Source: Pedobacter sp. Leaf194 (lineage in GTDB: Bacteria > Bacteroidota > Bacteroidia > Sphingobacteriales > Sphingobacteriaceae). From it: a DNA stretch of 64,000 nt. Position numbers and translations under genes: made by a program. Below, piece by piece: positions 17,921-26,970 of the stretch. The notes under the pieces were generated by a model. It was not told the DNA's origin. It saw only the letters and a program-made list of their open reading frames with translations, and did not search any database. The DNA is taken from the NCBI RefSeq assembly GCF_001423945.1, contig NZ_LMPU01000001.1, positions 1,299,971 through 1,363,970 on the forward strand, written 5' to 3'. Numbering within the stretch: the first letter of the stretch is position 1; the number at the start of each line of letters is the position of its first letter.

Positions 17921-19350
17921 TGAAGGTAAAATACATTTTATTAACAAGTTTAATTGCAATAGCTAAGCTTGCAAGCGCCCAGCAAAACGACATTATGCCG
18001 CAATCTTCACATTACGAAGCGCCGGCTGATCCATTAGTAAAAAAGAAATTAGATAACTGGCAGGATAAAAAGTTTGGAATGATTATCCATTGGGGATTGT
18101 ATGCAGTTCCAGGTATTATAGAATCATGGTCTATTTGTTCTGAAGATTGGATTGAGCGAGACTCGACTATATCATATGATGACTACAAGAAATGGTACTG
18201 GGATTTTAGCAAAAAGTTTAATCCTACAAAGTTCGACCCAACCCAGTGGGCAAAAGCAGGAAAGGATGCAGGCATGAAATACCTCGTATTTACAACCAAG
18301 CACCACGACGGTTTTGCCATGTTTGATACAAAACAATCTGATTTTAGTATAGCTAAAGGCCCATTTGCCAACAACCCTAAAGCTGATGTTGCTAAATATG
18401 TTTTCGACGCTTTTAGAAAGGAAGGTTTTATGATTGGTGCTTACTTCTCTAAACCCGACTGGCATTCTCAATATTATTGGTGGCAGAAATACGCTACGGC
18501 GGACAGAAACAACAATTACGACATAAGAAAATATCCGTGGAGATGGAATAAATTTAAGGATTTCACCTACAACCAAATCGGCGAGCTGATGCACAATTAT
18601 GGTAACGTAGATATCTTGTGGCTTGATGGTGGCTGGGTTCGTCCCCTCGAATCCGTTAATGCAGAAGTTTTGTCCTGGGGAGCAAATATCCCGAAATGGA
18701 GTCAGGACATTGATATGCCAAAAATTGCAGACATGGCACGAAAAGCGCAGCCTGGTTTAATTATGGTGGATAGGACCGTCCACGGGCTCTATGAGAATTA
18801 CCAAACTCCTGAACAAAAGATTCCCGAAAAACAGTTAGACTATCCTTGGGAAAGTTGCATGACGTTGGGTGGGGCATGGGGATTTGTGCCAAACGACAAC
18901 TACAAATCTGCTTCGGAGGTTATTAATAAGTTGGTGGAAATTGTAGCAAAAGGTGGCAGCTTGCTGCTAGGCGTCGGGCCAAAACCTGACGGAACTTTTC
19001 CTGCTGAGGTGACAAAAAAACTAGAAGATATTGGAAAGTGGACCTCCATCAATGGTAAGGCCATTTACAATACAAGGGCTGCAAAAAACTACCACAGCGG
19101 GCAAACCTGGTTTACACAGGCTAAGGATGGTAAAAAACTTTTTGCAATCTATTGCTTAACAGCTGATGAGAAGTTGCCAGCTAAAATTAACTGGAGCGGG
19201 AATGTACCAAAGAAAGGATCGGATGTTAAACTAATTTCGACGGGTAAAAACGTAAAATGGAAGGAAGCGAACGGAACTGTTAGTTTAGAGATTCCAAAAA
19301 ATATAAATTCAAATTCTGCTCTGGCTTTTGAGTTTAGTCCTCAAAACTAA
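17920..19350 (+). CDS. Alpha-L-fucosidase, GH29
   Basis: 476 residues with a signal peptide ending near LASAQ (21). The GH29 barrel shows the FGMIIHWGLYAVPG segment (52-65), TTKHHDGFAMFD (125-136) and the nucleophile motif VDILWLDGGW with Asp236. A beta-sandwich-like C-terminal region follows from about 385. GH29 enzymes release terminal L-fucose by a retaining mechanism, and the location should be periplasmic. The ATG overlaps the stop of the haloperoxidase-like gene, and a GH3 gene follows 15 bases later. A second GH29 enzyme of different architecture lies on the minus strand at 24895-26727. Linkage preference is not readable. Confidence 0.93.
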   Translation: MKVKYILLTSLIAIAKLASAQQNDIMPQSSHYEAPADPLVKKKLDNWQDKKFGMIIHWGLYAVPGIIESWSICSEDWIERDSTISYDDYKKWYWDFSKKFNPTKFDPTQWAKAGKDAGMKYLVFTTKHHDGFAMFDTKQSDFSIAKGPFANNPKADVAKYVFDAFRKEGFMIGAYFSKPDWHSQYYWWQKYATADRNNNYDIRKYPWRWNKFKDFTYNQIGELMHNYGNVDILWLDGGWVRPLESVNAEVLSWGANIPKWSQDIDMPKIADMARKAQPGLIMVDRTVHGLYENYQTPEQKIPEKQLDYPWESCMTLGGAWGFVPNDNYKSASEVINKLVEIVAKGGSLLLGVGPKPDGTFPAEVTKKLEDIGKWTSINGKAIYNTRAAKNYHSGQTWFTQAKDGKKLFAIYCLTADEKLPAKINWSGNVPKKGSDVKLISTGKNVKWKEANGTVSLEIPKNINSNSALAFEFSPQN

Positions 19351-19365
19351 TATTAAAATTATAAA

Positions 19366-22041
19366 ATGAAATCCCAAACTGTCATCATCCTGCTTATTTT
19401 AATTACTTTAAATTGTAGCCTATTTGCCCAGCAAAACAAAATCAATACGCAGGCAAACTATAAAAATCCAAAAATAAGTATAGATGAACGGGTAAAGGAT
19501 CTTTTATCGAGGATGACGCCTCAGGAAAAATTCTGGCAGCTATTTATGGTTCCGGGCGATGTTAACGGAATAAAAAATGGCATCTATAAAAACGGAATTT
19601 TTGGACTTCAAATTAGTGCACAGTCGGGCGGTGGCGGCGAAGCCCAGCAAATGTTGAGTTACAATACAACTGAAAATGCCTTTACGCTCGCGAAAAAAGT
19701 AAATCAGCTTCAGCGTTATTTTGTAAAAGAGACAAGGCTTGGCATTCCAATGCTCGTTTTCGACGAGGCTTTACATGGTTTAGTACGACAAGGCGCAACA
19801 GCTTTTCCTCAGTCGATTGGTCTTGCAGCCACCTTTGACACCTTAATGATAGGCCAAATAGGCAAATCCATCGCCAAGGAAGCGAAATTAAGGGGTATTC
19901 GAGATGTGTTAGCGCCTGTTATCAACATTGCCGATGATGTGCGTTGGGGGAGAACGGAAGAAACTTATGGCGAAGATCCATATTTAACAAAGGTACTCGG
20001 ACACGCTTTTATGAATGCAATAGAAAGGGAAAACGTGGTCGTAACGCCGAAGCATTTCATTGCTAATGTTGGAGATGGTGGACGGGACAGTTACCCAATA
20101 GAAAAGAATGAAAGATTTTTAGAGGAAATTCATTTCCCGGCATTCAAGGATGCGGTTGAAACTGTAAACATTCGTTCGGTGATGACTTCTTACAACAGCG
20201 TTGATGGAACGCCAGCAACATCAAATTACTGGCTTTTAACGGATGTTTTAAAAAAGCAATGGGGTTTCAAGGGTTTTGTAATTTCGGATGCCGGCGCAGT
20301 AGGAGGGGCGAATGTGCTCCACAACACTGCAGCTAATTATGAAGAAGCAACGGTACAAGCGTTTAACGGTGGCCTCGATGTTATTTTTCAGGTCGAGTAT
20401 GACCATTACAAGCTTTTCATCCCACCCTTTCTAAATGGTAGCATCCCTCAGGAAAGAATAGACGATGCCGTTTCAAGAGTATTACGTGCAAAATTCGAGT
20501 TAGGCCTTTTTGAAAATCCTTACGTTTCTGAAAGCGATGCCAAGGCTTCGCTTACTGATTTTTCTAATAAAAAACTGGTTAAACAAGCGGCTTTGGAATC
20601 TTTTGTTTTGCTAAAAAACAACAAACAGGTTTTGCCTTTAAAGCAACAATCAAACATTTTGGTATTGGGTGAAGATGCAACTGAAGCTCGTTTGGGTGGA
20701 TATAGTGGCACAGGAAAAGGTAAAATCAGTATTTTGGATGGTATCAAAAGTTACGCAAAAAATGTGGTCGTTAATTATACGCAGGGAAGTTTTCGCAGCA
20801 TTCAAGATTATGTGGTAATAGATTCCGCTTTTTTGACTTCAGGCGGGAAGAAGGGTTTATCGGCTGAATATTTTAATTCTACAGATTTATCGGGAGCGCC
20901 CGTGTTTAAAAGAATTGATAAACGAGTGGATTTTATGTGGACGCTCTATGCGCCTGATGAGCATTTGAGTAGCGACAATTATTCTGTTCGATGGCAGGGT
21001 GACTTAAAGGTCCTCAAATCAGGAACCTATAAAATCGGTTTGGAAGGAAACGATGGTTACCGCTTATTTATCAATGGCAATTTGCTTATAGACCAGTGGG
21101 ATAAGCGTTCTTACCACACCAGGTTGGCAGATTTTACATTCGAGGGGAACAAATCTTATCCGGTTAAAATTGAATTTAGGGAACCTAAAGGAAATGCGCA
21201 CATTAAGTTGGTTTGGAACTATGAGGTTGAAGATAAAACATTTTCTGAGCTTGAAAAAGCGAAAAATCTGGCTAAAGATGCCGACATAGTTGTAATTGCA
21301 GCTGGTATAAAAGAAGGTGAGTTTCTCGATAGGGCAATGCTGAATTTACCCGGAAACCAGGAGAAACTGATCAAGGAAATGGCAAAAACAGGCAAGCCGG
21401 TAGTTGTTTTACTGGTTGGTGGGAGCGCGATAAACATGCAGAACTGGATTGACGATGTACCGGCGATTTTAAATGTCTGGTACCCCGGTGAGGCTGGTGG
21501 AACTGCCGTTGCTGAAACCTTATTTGGCAATTCCAATCCATCTGGAAAGCTTCCCATAACTTACCCTGTACATGAAGCACAATTGCCGCTGGTATATAAC
21601 CATAAACCAACTGGCCGTGGCGATGATTACAATAATTTAAGTGGTGAAGCACTGTTTCCGTTTGGCTACGGTTTAAGTTATACTCAGTTTAAGTATAGCG
21701 AATTGACGATTGAGAAAAATAGAATTAAGGCTGGCGACAAGGTGTCTGTAAAGTTCAAACTTAAAAACACAGGCAATTATGACGGCACTGAAGTGGTTCA
21801 GCTATACCTCCGGGATATTTTGTCGAGCGTTGCACAACCCGTTTTGGCGCTTAAAAATTTTAAAAGAGTTTACCTTAAAGCCGGAGAGGAGCAGGAAGTT
21901 ATACTCGAGCTAGGCCCTGAGGCATTTCAGATACTCAATAAGCAATTGAAATGGGAAATTGAACCTGGCGACTTCAGAATAATGATCGGTTCATCTAGCA
22001 AGGATTTACAGTTGAAAGCTAATCTGACGGTCGAAAAATAA
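19366..22041 (+). CDS. GH3 beta-glycosidase with inserted PA14 domain
   Basis: 891 residues with a signal peptide ending at SLFAQ (about 22). The N-terminal GH3 domain carries GIPMLVFDEALHG (126-138), VTPKHF and the nucleophile motif GFKGFVISDAGAV with Asp308. The C-terminal GH3 domain starts near 400 and is interrupted by a PA14 module (about 495-610; GLSAEYFNSTDLSGAPVF through LEGNDGYRLFINGNLLIDQW). It resumes at DADIVVIAAGIKEGEFLDRA, with the likely acid/base Glu in this loop. A fibronectin-III-like domain ends the protein. PA14 insertions in GH3 enzymes usually shape substrate binding at the active site. It probably acts on oligosaccharides after fucose removal. Exact specificity is unknown. 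Confidence 0.93.
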   Translation: MKSQTVIILLILITLNCSLFAQQNKINTQANYKNPKISIDERVKDLLSRMTPQEKFWQLFMVPGDVNGIKNGIYKNGIFGLQISAQSGGGGEAQQMLSYNTTENAFTLAKKVNQLQRYFVKETRLGIPMLVFDEALHGLVRQGATAFPQSIGLAATFDTLMIGQIGKSIAKEAKLRGIRDVLAPVINIADDVRWGRTEETYGEDPYLTKVLGHAFMNAIERENVVVTPKHFIANVGDGGRDSYPIEKNERFLEEIHFPAFKDAVETVNIRSVMTSYNSVDGTPATSNYWLLTDVLKKQWGFKGFVISDAGAVGGANVLHNTAANYEEATVQAFNGGLDVIFQVEYDHYKLFIPPFLNGSIPQERIDDAVSRVLRAKFELGLFENPYVSESDAKASLTDFSNKKLVKQAALESFVLLKNNKQVLPLKQQSNILVLGEDATEARLGGYSGTGKGKISILDGIKSYAKNVVVNYTQGSFRSIQDYVVIDSAFLTSGGKKGLSAEYFNSTDLSGAPVFKRIDKRVDFMWTLYAPDEHLSSDNYSVRWQGDLKVLKSGTYKIGLEGNDGYRLFINGNLLIDQWDKRSYHTRLADFTFEGNKSYPVKIEFREPKGNAHIKLVWNYEVEDKTFSELEKAKNLAKDADIVVIAAGIKEGEFLDRAMLNLPGNQEKLIKEMAKTGKPVVVLLVGGSAINMQNWIDDVPAILNVWYPGEAGGTAVAETLFGNSNPSGKLPITYPVHEAQLPLVYNHKPTGRGDDYNNLSGEALFPFGYGLSYTQFKYSELTIEKNRIKAGDKVSVKFKLKNTGNYDGTEVVQLYLRDILSSVAQPVLALKNFKRVYLKAGEEQEVILELGPEAFQILNKQLKWEIEPGDFRIMIGSSSKDLQLKANLTVEK

Positions 22042-22045
22042 AAAA

Positions 22046-23131
22046 TTATTTTAAGCCTTCAATTTTTAACTTCTGGGCAAGTTCATTTAAATCGTTTACT
22101 ACAACATCAATTAGAGGGATTCCGTTTACCTTTCTTTCCTCCTCAAACTCATGTTCAGGCTCACCCGGAATAATTACTTTTTTATCGGCATCTACTGTTT
22201 TTGCACTTTTAAAACGATATATCCAATTGTCTAAATGTTCTTTAAAGTCGGCCGCAGGTCGGAAACCGTCTACACGCATTGCACCTAAAAAGTGGCCAAG
22301 CCCTTCGCCAACAGGGTTTGCCGACGGTTCTAAAAAGGCGACAAAAGGCGGTACCCAGGGGCCATAATTTGCGCCCGAAAGCACTGCCGATAAAATATCG
22401 ACTGTTGCACTCAATCCATAACCTTTGTGGCTGCCGTGGTCTTTATCACTCCCTAAAGGTAACAGCGAACCGCCATTTTTTAATTCATTCGGGTCGTTTG
22501 AGTTTTCTCCATTTTTATCCTGAACCCAGCCGTCAGGAATACTTTTATTTGCCCGCTGGGCAATTTCCAGTTTACCATTTGCGGCGGCAGCTGTAGCCAT
22601 ATCTACAACTACAGCAGGATTTTTTCCAGCCGGAAAAGCATAACACATTGGGTTTGTACCCAACAACCTTTCGTTGGCGTAAGTTGGCGCAACCAGCGGA
22701 CTGGCATTAGTCATGCTGATGCCTATCATATCTTTCTCTACAGCCATTAAAGCATGGTAACCGGCAATGCCAAAGTGGTTTGAGTTTTTAACTGAAACCC
22801 AGCCAGTACCATATTTTTCAGCCTTCTCGATTGCTACTTTCATTGCAAAAGGTGCCACAACCAAGCCTAAACCGGCATCACCATCAACGGTAGCGGTTGT
22901 TGGCGTTTCATGTACAATTCTGATATCAGGCGTTGCATTAATTCTATTTTTCTCCCATAACCTTACATAACCACTTAAGCGAGCAACGCCATGAGAATCA
23001 ATTCCACGTAAATCTGAGCGCACCAAAACATCGGTTGCCAACTCGGCATGTTCATCAGAACAACCCATTTTTTTGAAAACACCGTAGGTAAAAGCCCTAA
23101 GGTTGGTTTCGGTAAAGGTTATAAAGTTCAT
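22046..23131 (-). CDS. Ldh family oxidoreductase (malate/L-lactate/ureidoglycolate dehydrogenase type)
   Basis: 361 residues from the ATG at 23131 (MNFITFTETNLRAF); an upstream GTG in frame would add eight unlikely residues. The type-2 malate/lactate dehydrogenase fold is recognised from SDLRGIDSHGVARL near residues 42-55, NSNHFGIAGYHA near 115-126, and SDKDHGSHKGYGL near 225-237. These NAD(P)-dependent enzymes oxidise 2-hydroxyacids in the cytoplasm, and the substrate varies between close relatives. The gene converges on the GH3 gene with only four bases between the stop codons. A role in metabolism of a fucose-derived 2-hydroxyacid is conceivable but unsupported. Confidence 0.88.
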   Translation of the reverse strand: MNFITFTETNLRAFTYGVFKKMGCSDEHAELATDVLVRSDLRGIDSHGVARLSGYVRLWEKNRINATPDIRIVHETPTTATVDGDAGLGLVVAPFAMKVAIEKAEKYGTGWVSVKNSNHFGIAGYHALMAVEKDMIGISMTNASPLVAPTYANERLLGTNPMCYAFPAGKNPAVVVDMATAAAANGKLEIAQRANKSIPDGWVQDKNGENSNDPNELKNGGSLLPLGSDKDHGSHKGYGLSATVDILSAVLSGANYGPWVPPFVAFLEPSANPVGEGLGHFLGAMRVDGFRPAADFKEHLDNWIYRFKSAKTVDADKKVIIPGEPEHEFEEERKVNGIPLIDVVVNDLNELAQKLKIEGLK

Positions 23132-23238
23132 TCTTATTTGTTGATTAAGGAACACAGCATAAATTACAACGCTTAGCTTTTTAATATAACGCCTTTATGT
23201 TATTGGCTAAAGTTGAATATTACAGCTGTTATATTTCT

Positions 23239-24825
23239 TTATGGTAAAAGTAGCGTAAAATCGCCACCCAATGGTTCGAAATTTTCTATACAGGATGACA
23301 GAAAATCTTCACCATAATTTACATACATAGGTGCAATGTTTAAAATCCTCTCTTGAAGCGTTCCGTTTGGAAAAAGCCTTTTCTTTACATTTTCAATCTG
23401 CATCAAAGCAGTTTCATGTTTACGCTTTTCTGCCCTGAATAATTTCTTTTCAAGATTAGCTAAAAGGTGATTTGTTTTTTGCTTCGCTGTATCTGTTGAA
23501 ACCGAAAGCGTTTTGTCAATTTTGTAAGCATTAAGCTTTATTTGGTCAAAAGTGCTGTTTATAGCCCTCGTTTCATCCGCCAGGGCGAGTTGAGCAGTAG
23601 AGTTGCGTCTAACCCAGATGTTTTTTAAGTCTTCAACAGGCAAGAAAATGTCTTCCAGTGCAAAACCTAAATTATACAGGTTTTCGGCACTCCGTTTATC
23701 GATAAGTAACGCCGAATTTCTGAGCAGTAATACCGGAAAATCAACCTTATAGAAATCGAAATTAGCCTTCAATTGCATCCAGTAAGCAACTTCAGCCCCA
23801 CCACCAATGTAGGCGATGTTTGGCAAAATAACTTCCTGGTACATCGGGCGCATTACCACATTCGGACTAAATCTTTCCGGATGGTTACTGATTTCAGCTT
23901 TTAACTCCTCTTCAGAAAAACTGATTTCAGTATGATTCACCTTATATTGCCCATTTTCAAAAATCAGTCGCTCGCGAAGTTCGTCTTTAAGGTAAAAGAA
24001 ATTTATATCCCGACCGTTAACCTGGCTTTTATAACCTAATGATTCGAGCTCTGCGGAGCTTTCGCTAATGTTTTTTGAACTGTTATGCTGAGTAATATCG
24101 GCGGTAACAAAACCCGAAAACAGTTTTTTTAGCGAAGGCTCATCTGCGTTAACAATAACGAGGCCGTATTTTTCGAAGAGGTTATTAACTAAATATCTGG
24201 TGGCGTCTGAAAGGTTATCGTGTTGTAAATAAGCTTGTTGAACGAGTTTTGCAATCCTTTTTCCATTTTTAGAAATGCCAAGGTAACCCTGATAAGCCAA
24301 CACGGCTGCGGCAACCGTTTTTGTGCTTAATCTGCCGGTAGCACCATTGGTATTTTGTATCCAGCTAATATTTTTTTCATCAACACTTACATGGTTAATC
24401 TCGTCGAAATCATGGTCTTCTGTTGCCATCCAATAAACAGGAACAAAATTTTTATCCGGGTGTGCTATTTTCAGTTCGATGGCCAAATTTATGGCCGTTA
24501 CAATTTTATAAATGAAATACAGCGGGCCGGTAAAAAGGTTTAGTTGGTGGCCGGTAGTTACTGTAAAAGTATTATCTGATGCGAGAAGCTCAATATTTTT
24601 TGTTACAGATTTGTTGGCTGCAATATGCCTGTATTGATGTTTTAGTACATCAGCCAAAACATTTCTATCGCCCAGAAACTTTCGTTTTTCAATCGCTTCA
24701 GCCAGGCCTTCCATGTCGGGCCGGTAACTGTAAAAAGCTTTGAGCGCCTCTTCGTTGTTAATATAATCTAAAACTAACTTCGAAAAGGAACCGGTTTCCT
24801 GGTAGGAAATGTATTTTGCCTGCAT
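23239..24825 (-). CDS. bshC: Bacillithiol biosynthesis cysteine-adding enzyme BshC
   Basis: 528 residues. BshC is the proposed last enzyme of bacillithiol synthesis, joining cysteine to glucosaminyl-malate. Family features seen are the N-terminus KYISYQETGSFSKLVLDYI, TVTTGHQLNLFTGPLYFIYK near 90-109, WMATEDHDFDEINH near 131-144, and NIAYIGGGAEVAYWMQLK in the C-terminal half. A coiled-coil-like helical segment (TDTAKQKTNHLLANLEKKLF) lies near 445-465. Many Bacteroidota make bacillithiol. The partner genes bshA and bshB are not in this window. Ldh lies 107 bases downstream on the same strand, without obvious functional link. Confidence 0.93.
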   Translation of the reverse strand: MQAKYISYQETGSFSKLVLDYINNEEALKAFYSYRPDMEGLAEAIEKRKFLGDRNVLADVLKHQYRHIAANKSVTKNIELLASDNTFTVTTGHQLNLFTGPLYFIYKIVTAINLAIELKIAHPDKNFVPVYWMATEDHDFDEINHVSVDEKNISWIQNTNGATGRLSTKTVAAAVLAYQGYLGISKNGKRIAKLVQQAYLQHDNLSDATRYLVNNLFEKYGLVIVNADEPSLKKLFSGFVTADITQHNSSKNISESSAELESLGYKSQVNGRDINFFYLKDELRERLIFENGQYKVNHTEISFSEEELKAEISNHPERFSPNVVMRPMYQEVILPNIAYIGGGAEVAYWMQLKANFDFYKVDFPVLLLRNSALLIDKRSAENLYNLGFALEDIFLPVEDLKNIWVRRNSTAQLALADETRAINSTFDQIKLNAYKIDKTLSVSTDTAKQKTNHLLANLEKKLFRAEKRKHETALMQIENVKKRLFPNGTLQERILNIAPMYVNYGEDFLSSCIENFEPLGGDFTLLLP

Positions 24826-24894
24826 AATTAGCGAAAGTAATGCAATTTAAGAATAATCATAAAGCTGAATAACTATTTTACAATTTTTAAATAA

Positions 24895-26727
24895 TTACAA
24901 ATTGCTTTCTATGGCCCCAACTTCTTCGCGATATAAGCTAATAGGTCCATCTAAGAGCACGGCTATAACTGTGAGGTTTTTGTCGAGCTTATCTTTCGGA
25001 ATTGGGATGTACACGATTCCAGGAATTTTGCTCCAGTATAACTTATTATAAATTTCATGCGGAAGCATAGTTCCTTCACCTACTACCCTGATTCTGCTGA
25101 TATTATTTTTCAACCCTTTAATCGCAATCGGTCCGGTAGGTTCGCCTTCAACAAACAAATACAAAGTTTGCTTATCTACAGATAAGGCCGTTCTTCCCTG
25201 ATAATGCCCTTCAGGGATGCCGGCAGTGGTTTTATATAAAGCCTCAGCATTTTTAATTATCCAGTCGTTTACCTCGGCACTAAAATTTTTAACGCCTGAT
25301 TTGAAATTTAATCCATCAGCAGCAAGGTTAGTACCTTGAAAAATGTTTATACCGATATTTAAATCGATGCTGAGTCTAGTTAAATTGACTGATTTCCCGG
25401 CATCAGCAAGTAGATTATTTATCGATACCGGTTTTTGTTTTGCTGCTGAAAGCTCGATTGGTTCATTTAGTGACACTTTCAGAACCGTGACATCGCTATC
25501 AAAACCATCCTCTTTTAAGCTAAAGGTGTAATCAGTTTCATTCAACTTTGTCACATTTACCGGCGCATTATTTCCAACCAGTTCCACATTTGTTATTTTA
25601 GATTTCAAGCCGCTAAGCAAAACGCCGTTTTTGCCTTTATAATCGAGATAGAGGTAGAGAACCTGCTTGTTTTTCGACAGAGTGCTTTTACCCGCGAAAT
25701 GGCCAGCCGGAATTCCAGCCTGTGTTTCGTAAATGGCTTCTGCATGTTTGTTGGTCCACCTGCCCAGGTCTTTCAAAATTTTTACCTGTTCGGGCGCAAT
25801 AGTGCCGTCAGCTTTCGGTCCAATATCTAACAACAAATTTCCACCCATGCTTATACAGTCTACAAGCGTGCGGATTATCATGTTAGAAGTTTTATAATGA
25901 TTGTCGTATGGCTGATAACCCCACGAATCATTCATCGTATAACATAATTCCCAGAATCTGGCTTGTGGTTTAACCACGGGCACACCTTGTTCCGGCGTTG
26001 CATAATCGCCATGACTGTCTAACCGGGAATTTATGATCACATTAGGATTATCCGCTGTTAACAGGTTTCTTACTTTATCGGTTTGCCATTCTGCCGGGCT
26101 GTGTTCCCAATCGCCATCAAACCAGAGCAAATCTGGATGATACAAATTAGAAATTTCCCTAAGCTGCGCCTGGTAATAGTTTAAAAATTTGTTCCATCGG
26201 TTTGGCTCTTTTTTAATGTCGTACCGACTTCGTTCGCGGGTAAAAATATTGTAATCCTGATAACTCCAATCGGGTAACGAAAAATATAAGCCAGTTTTTA
26301 AGCCGGTTCTTTTCAGGCTGCTTACAAATGGTGTAATCAAGTCTTTTTTTGCCGCACTATTCCCGAGTGTGGTGGTTGCATTGGGTGCTTTTGTATCCCA
26401 TAGGGAAACGCCATCATGATGCTTTGTGGTAATAACAGCGTATTTGGCACCGCTTTCTTTAATCAAATCAGCCCATTCCTGCGGATTATATTTCGAAGCG
26501 TCGAAACCTTCAAGCTGCTTCATGTAAGCATCGTGATTGATGTAGTTATTATAAAAAGCCCATGATTCGGAAATACCGTTTACAGAATAAATGCCCCAAT
26601 GGATGAAAATTCCAAGCTTCGCATCAGCAAACCATTGCATTTTTTGATCACGTGAATTTTGTTGTGCAGAAAGACGATTTCCCATTAGGAAAGGCATCAT
26701 TAGAATCGCAAGCTTTAAATAACGCAT
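24895..26727 (-). CDS. GH29 alpha-L-fucosidase with duplicated C-terminal module
   Basis: 610 residues from the ATG at 26727, which begins a clear signal peptide (MRYLKLAILMMPFLMGNRLSA); an upstream in-frame start would put 12 residues before it. The GH29 barrel is intact: LGIFIHWGIYSVNG, TTKHHDGVSLWD and the nucleophile motif DLLWFDGDW with Asp204. After the barrel a module of about 65 residues occurs twice (about 324-388 and 489-553). Both copies open with W..(K)HAEA or W..KNAEA and continue AGIPxGHxxG, LYLY/LYLF and GLK. The paralogue at 17920-19350 has one such region, so the extra copy looks like an internal duplication. No terminator is evident downstream. Confidence 0.9.
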   Translation of the reverse strand: MRYLKLAILMMPFLMGNRLSAQQNSRDQKMQWFADAKLGIFIHWGIYSVNGISESWAFYNNYINHDAYMKQLEGFDASKYNPQEWADLIKESGAKYAVITTKHHDGVSLWDTKAPNATTTLGNSAAKKDLITPFVSSLKRTGLKTGLYFSLPDWSYQDYNIFTRERSRYDIKKEPNRWNKFLNYYQAQLREISNLYHPDLLWFDGDWEHSPAEWQTDKVRNLLTADNPNVIINSRLDSHGDYATPEQGVPVVKPQARFWELCYTMNDSWGYQPYDNHYKTSNMIIRTLVDCISMGGNLLLDIGPKADGTIAPEQVKILKDLGRWTNKHAEAIYETQAGIPAGHFAGKSTLSKNKQVLYLYLDYKGKNGVLLSGLKSKITNVELVGNNAPVNVTKLNETDYTFSLKEDGFDSDVTVLKVSLNEPIELSAAKQKPVSINNLLADAGKSVNLTRLSIDLNIGINIFQGTNLAADGLNFKSGVKNFSAEVNDWIIKNAEALYKTTAGIPEGHYQGRTALSVDKQTLYLFVEGEPTGPIAIKGLKNNISRIRVVGEGTMLPHEIYNKLYWSKIPGIVYIPIPKDKLDKNLTVIAVLLDGPISLYREEVGAIESNL

Positions 26728-26914
26728 AAGATGGTAGATATAATTGTTAAATATAATATTCACATTCTGTTAATAATGAATTTTTTCATATTCTGTCGGT
26801 TATGAGATAGGGCACAACCGCTAGGTTTCAATTAAAATGTGGATGGTTTTCAAAGCAGGAGGCATTCCAAATTGATGGCGTGGAATTAAGTTTCGGGGGA
26901 TATCTTTCATAAAT

Positions 26915-26946
26915 AAAAAAAGCCGCTCTGAATAAACAGAACGGCT
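26915..26946 (-). terminator. Rho-independent terminator of the DEAD-box helicase gene
   Basis: On the minus strand AGCCGTTCTG pairs with CAGAGCGGCT (one mismatch) across a short A/T loop, followed by seven T. It lies 24 bases beyond the helicase stop codon. Confidence 0.85.
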
Positions 26947-26970
26947 CCTAAAATATTTGGTTTTAGTGAT

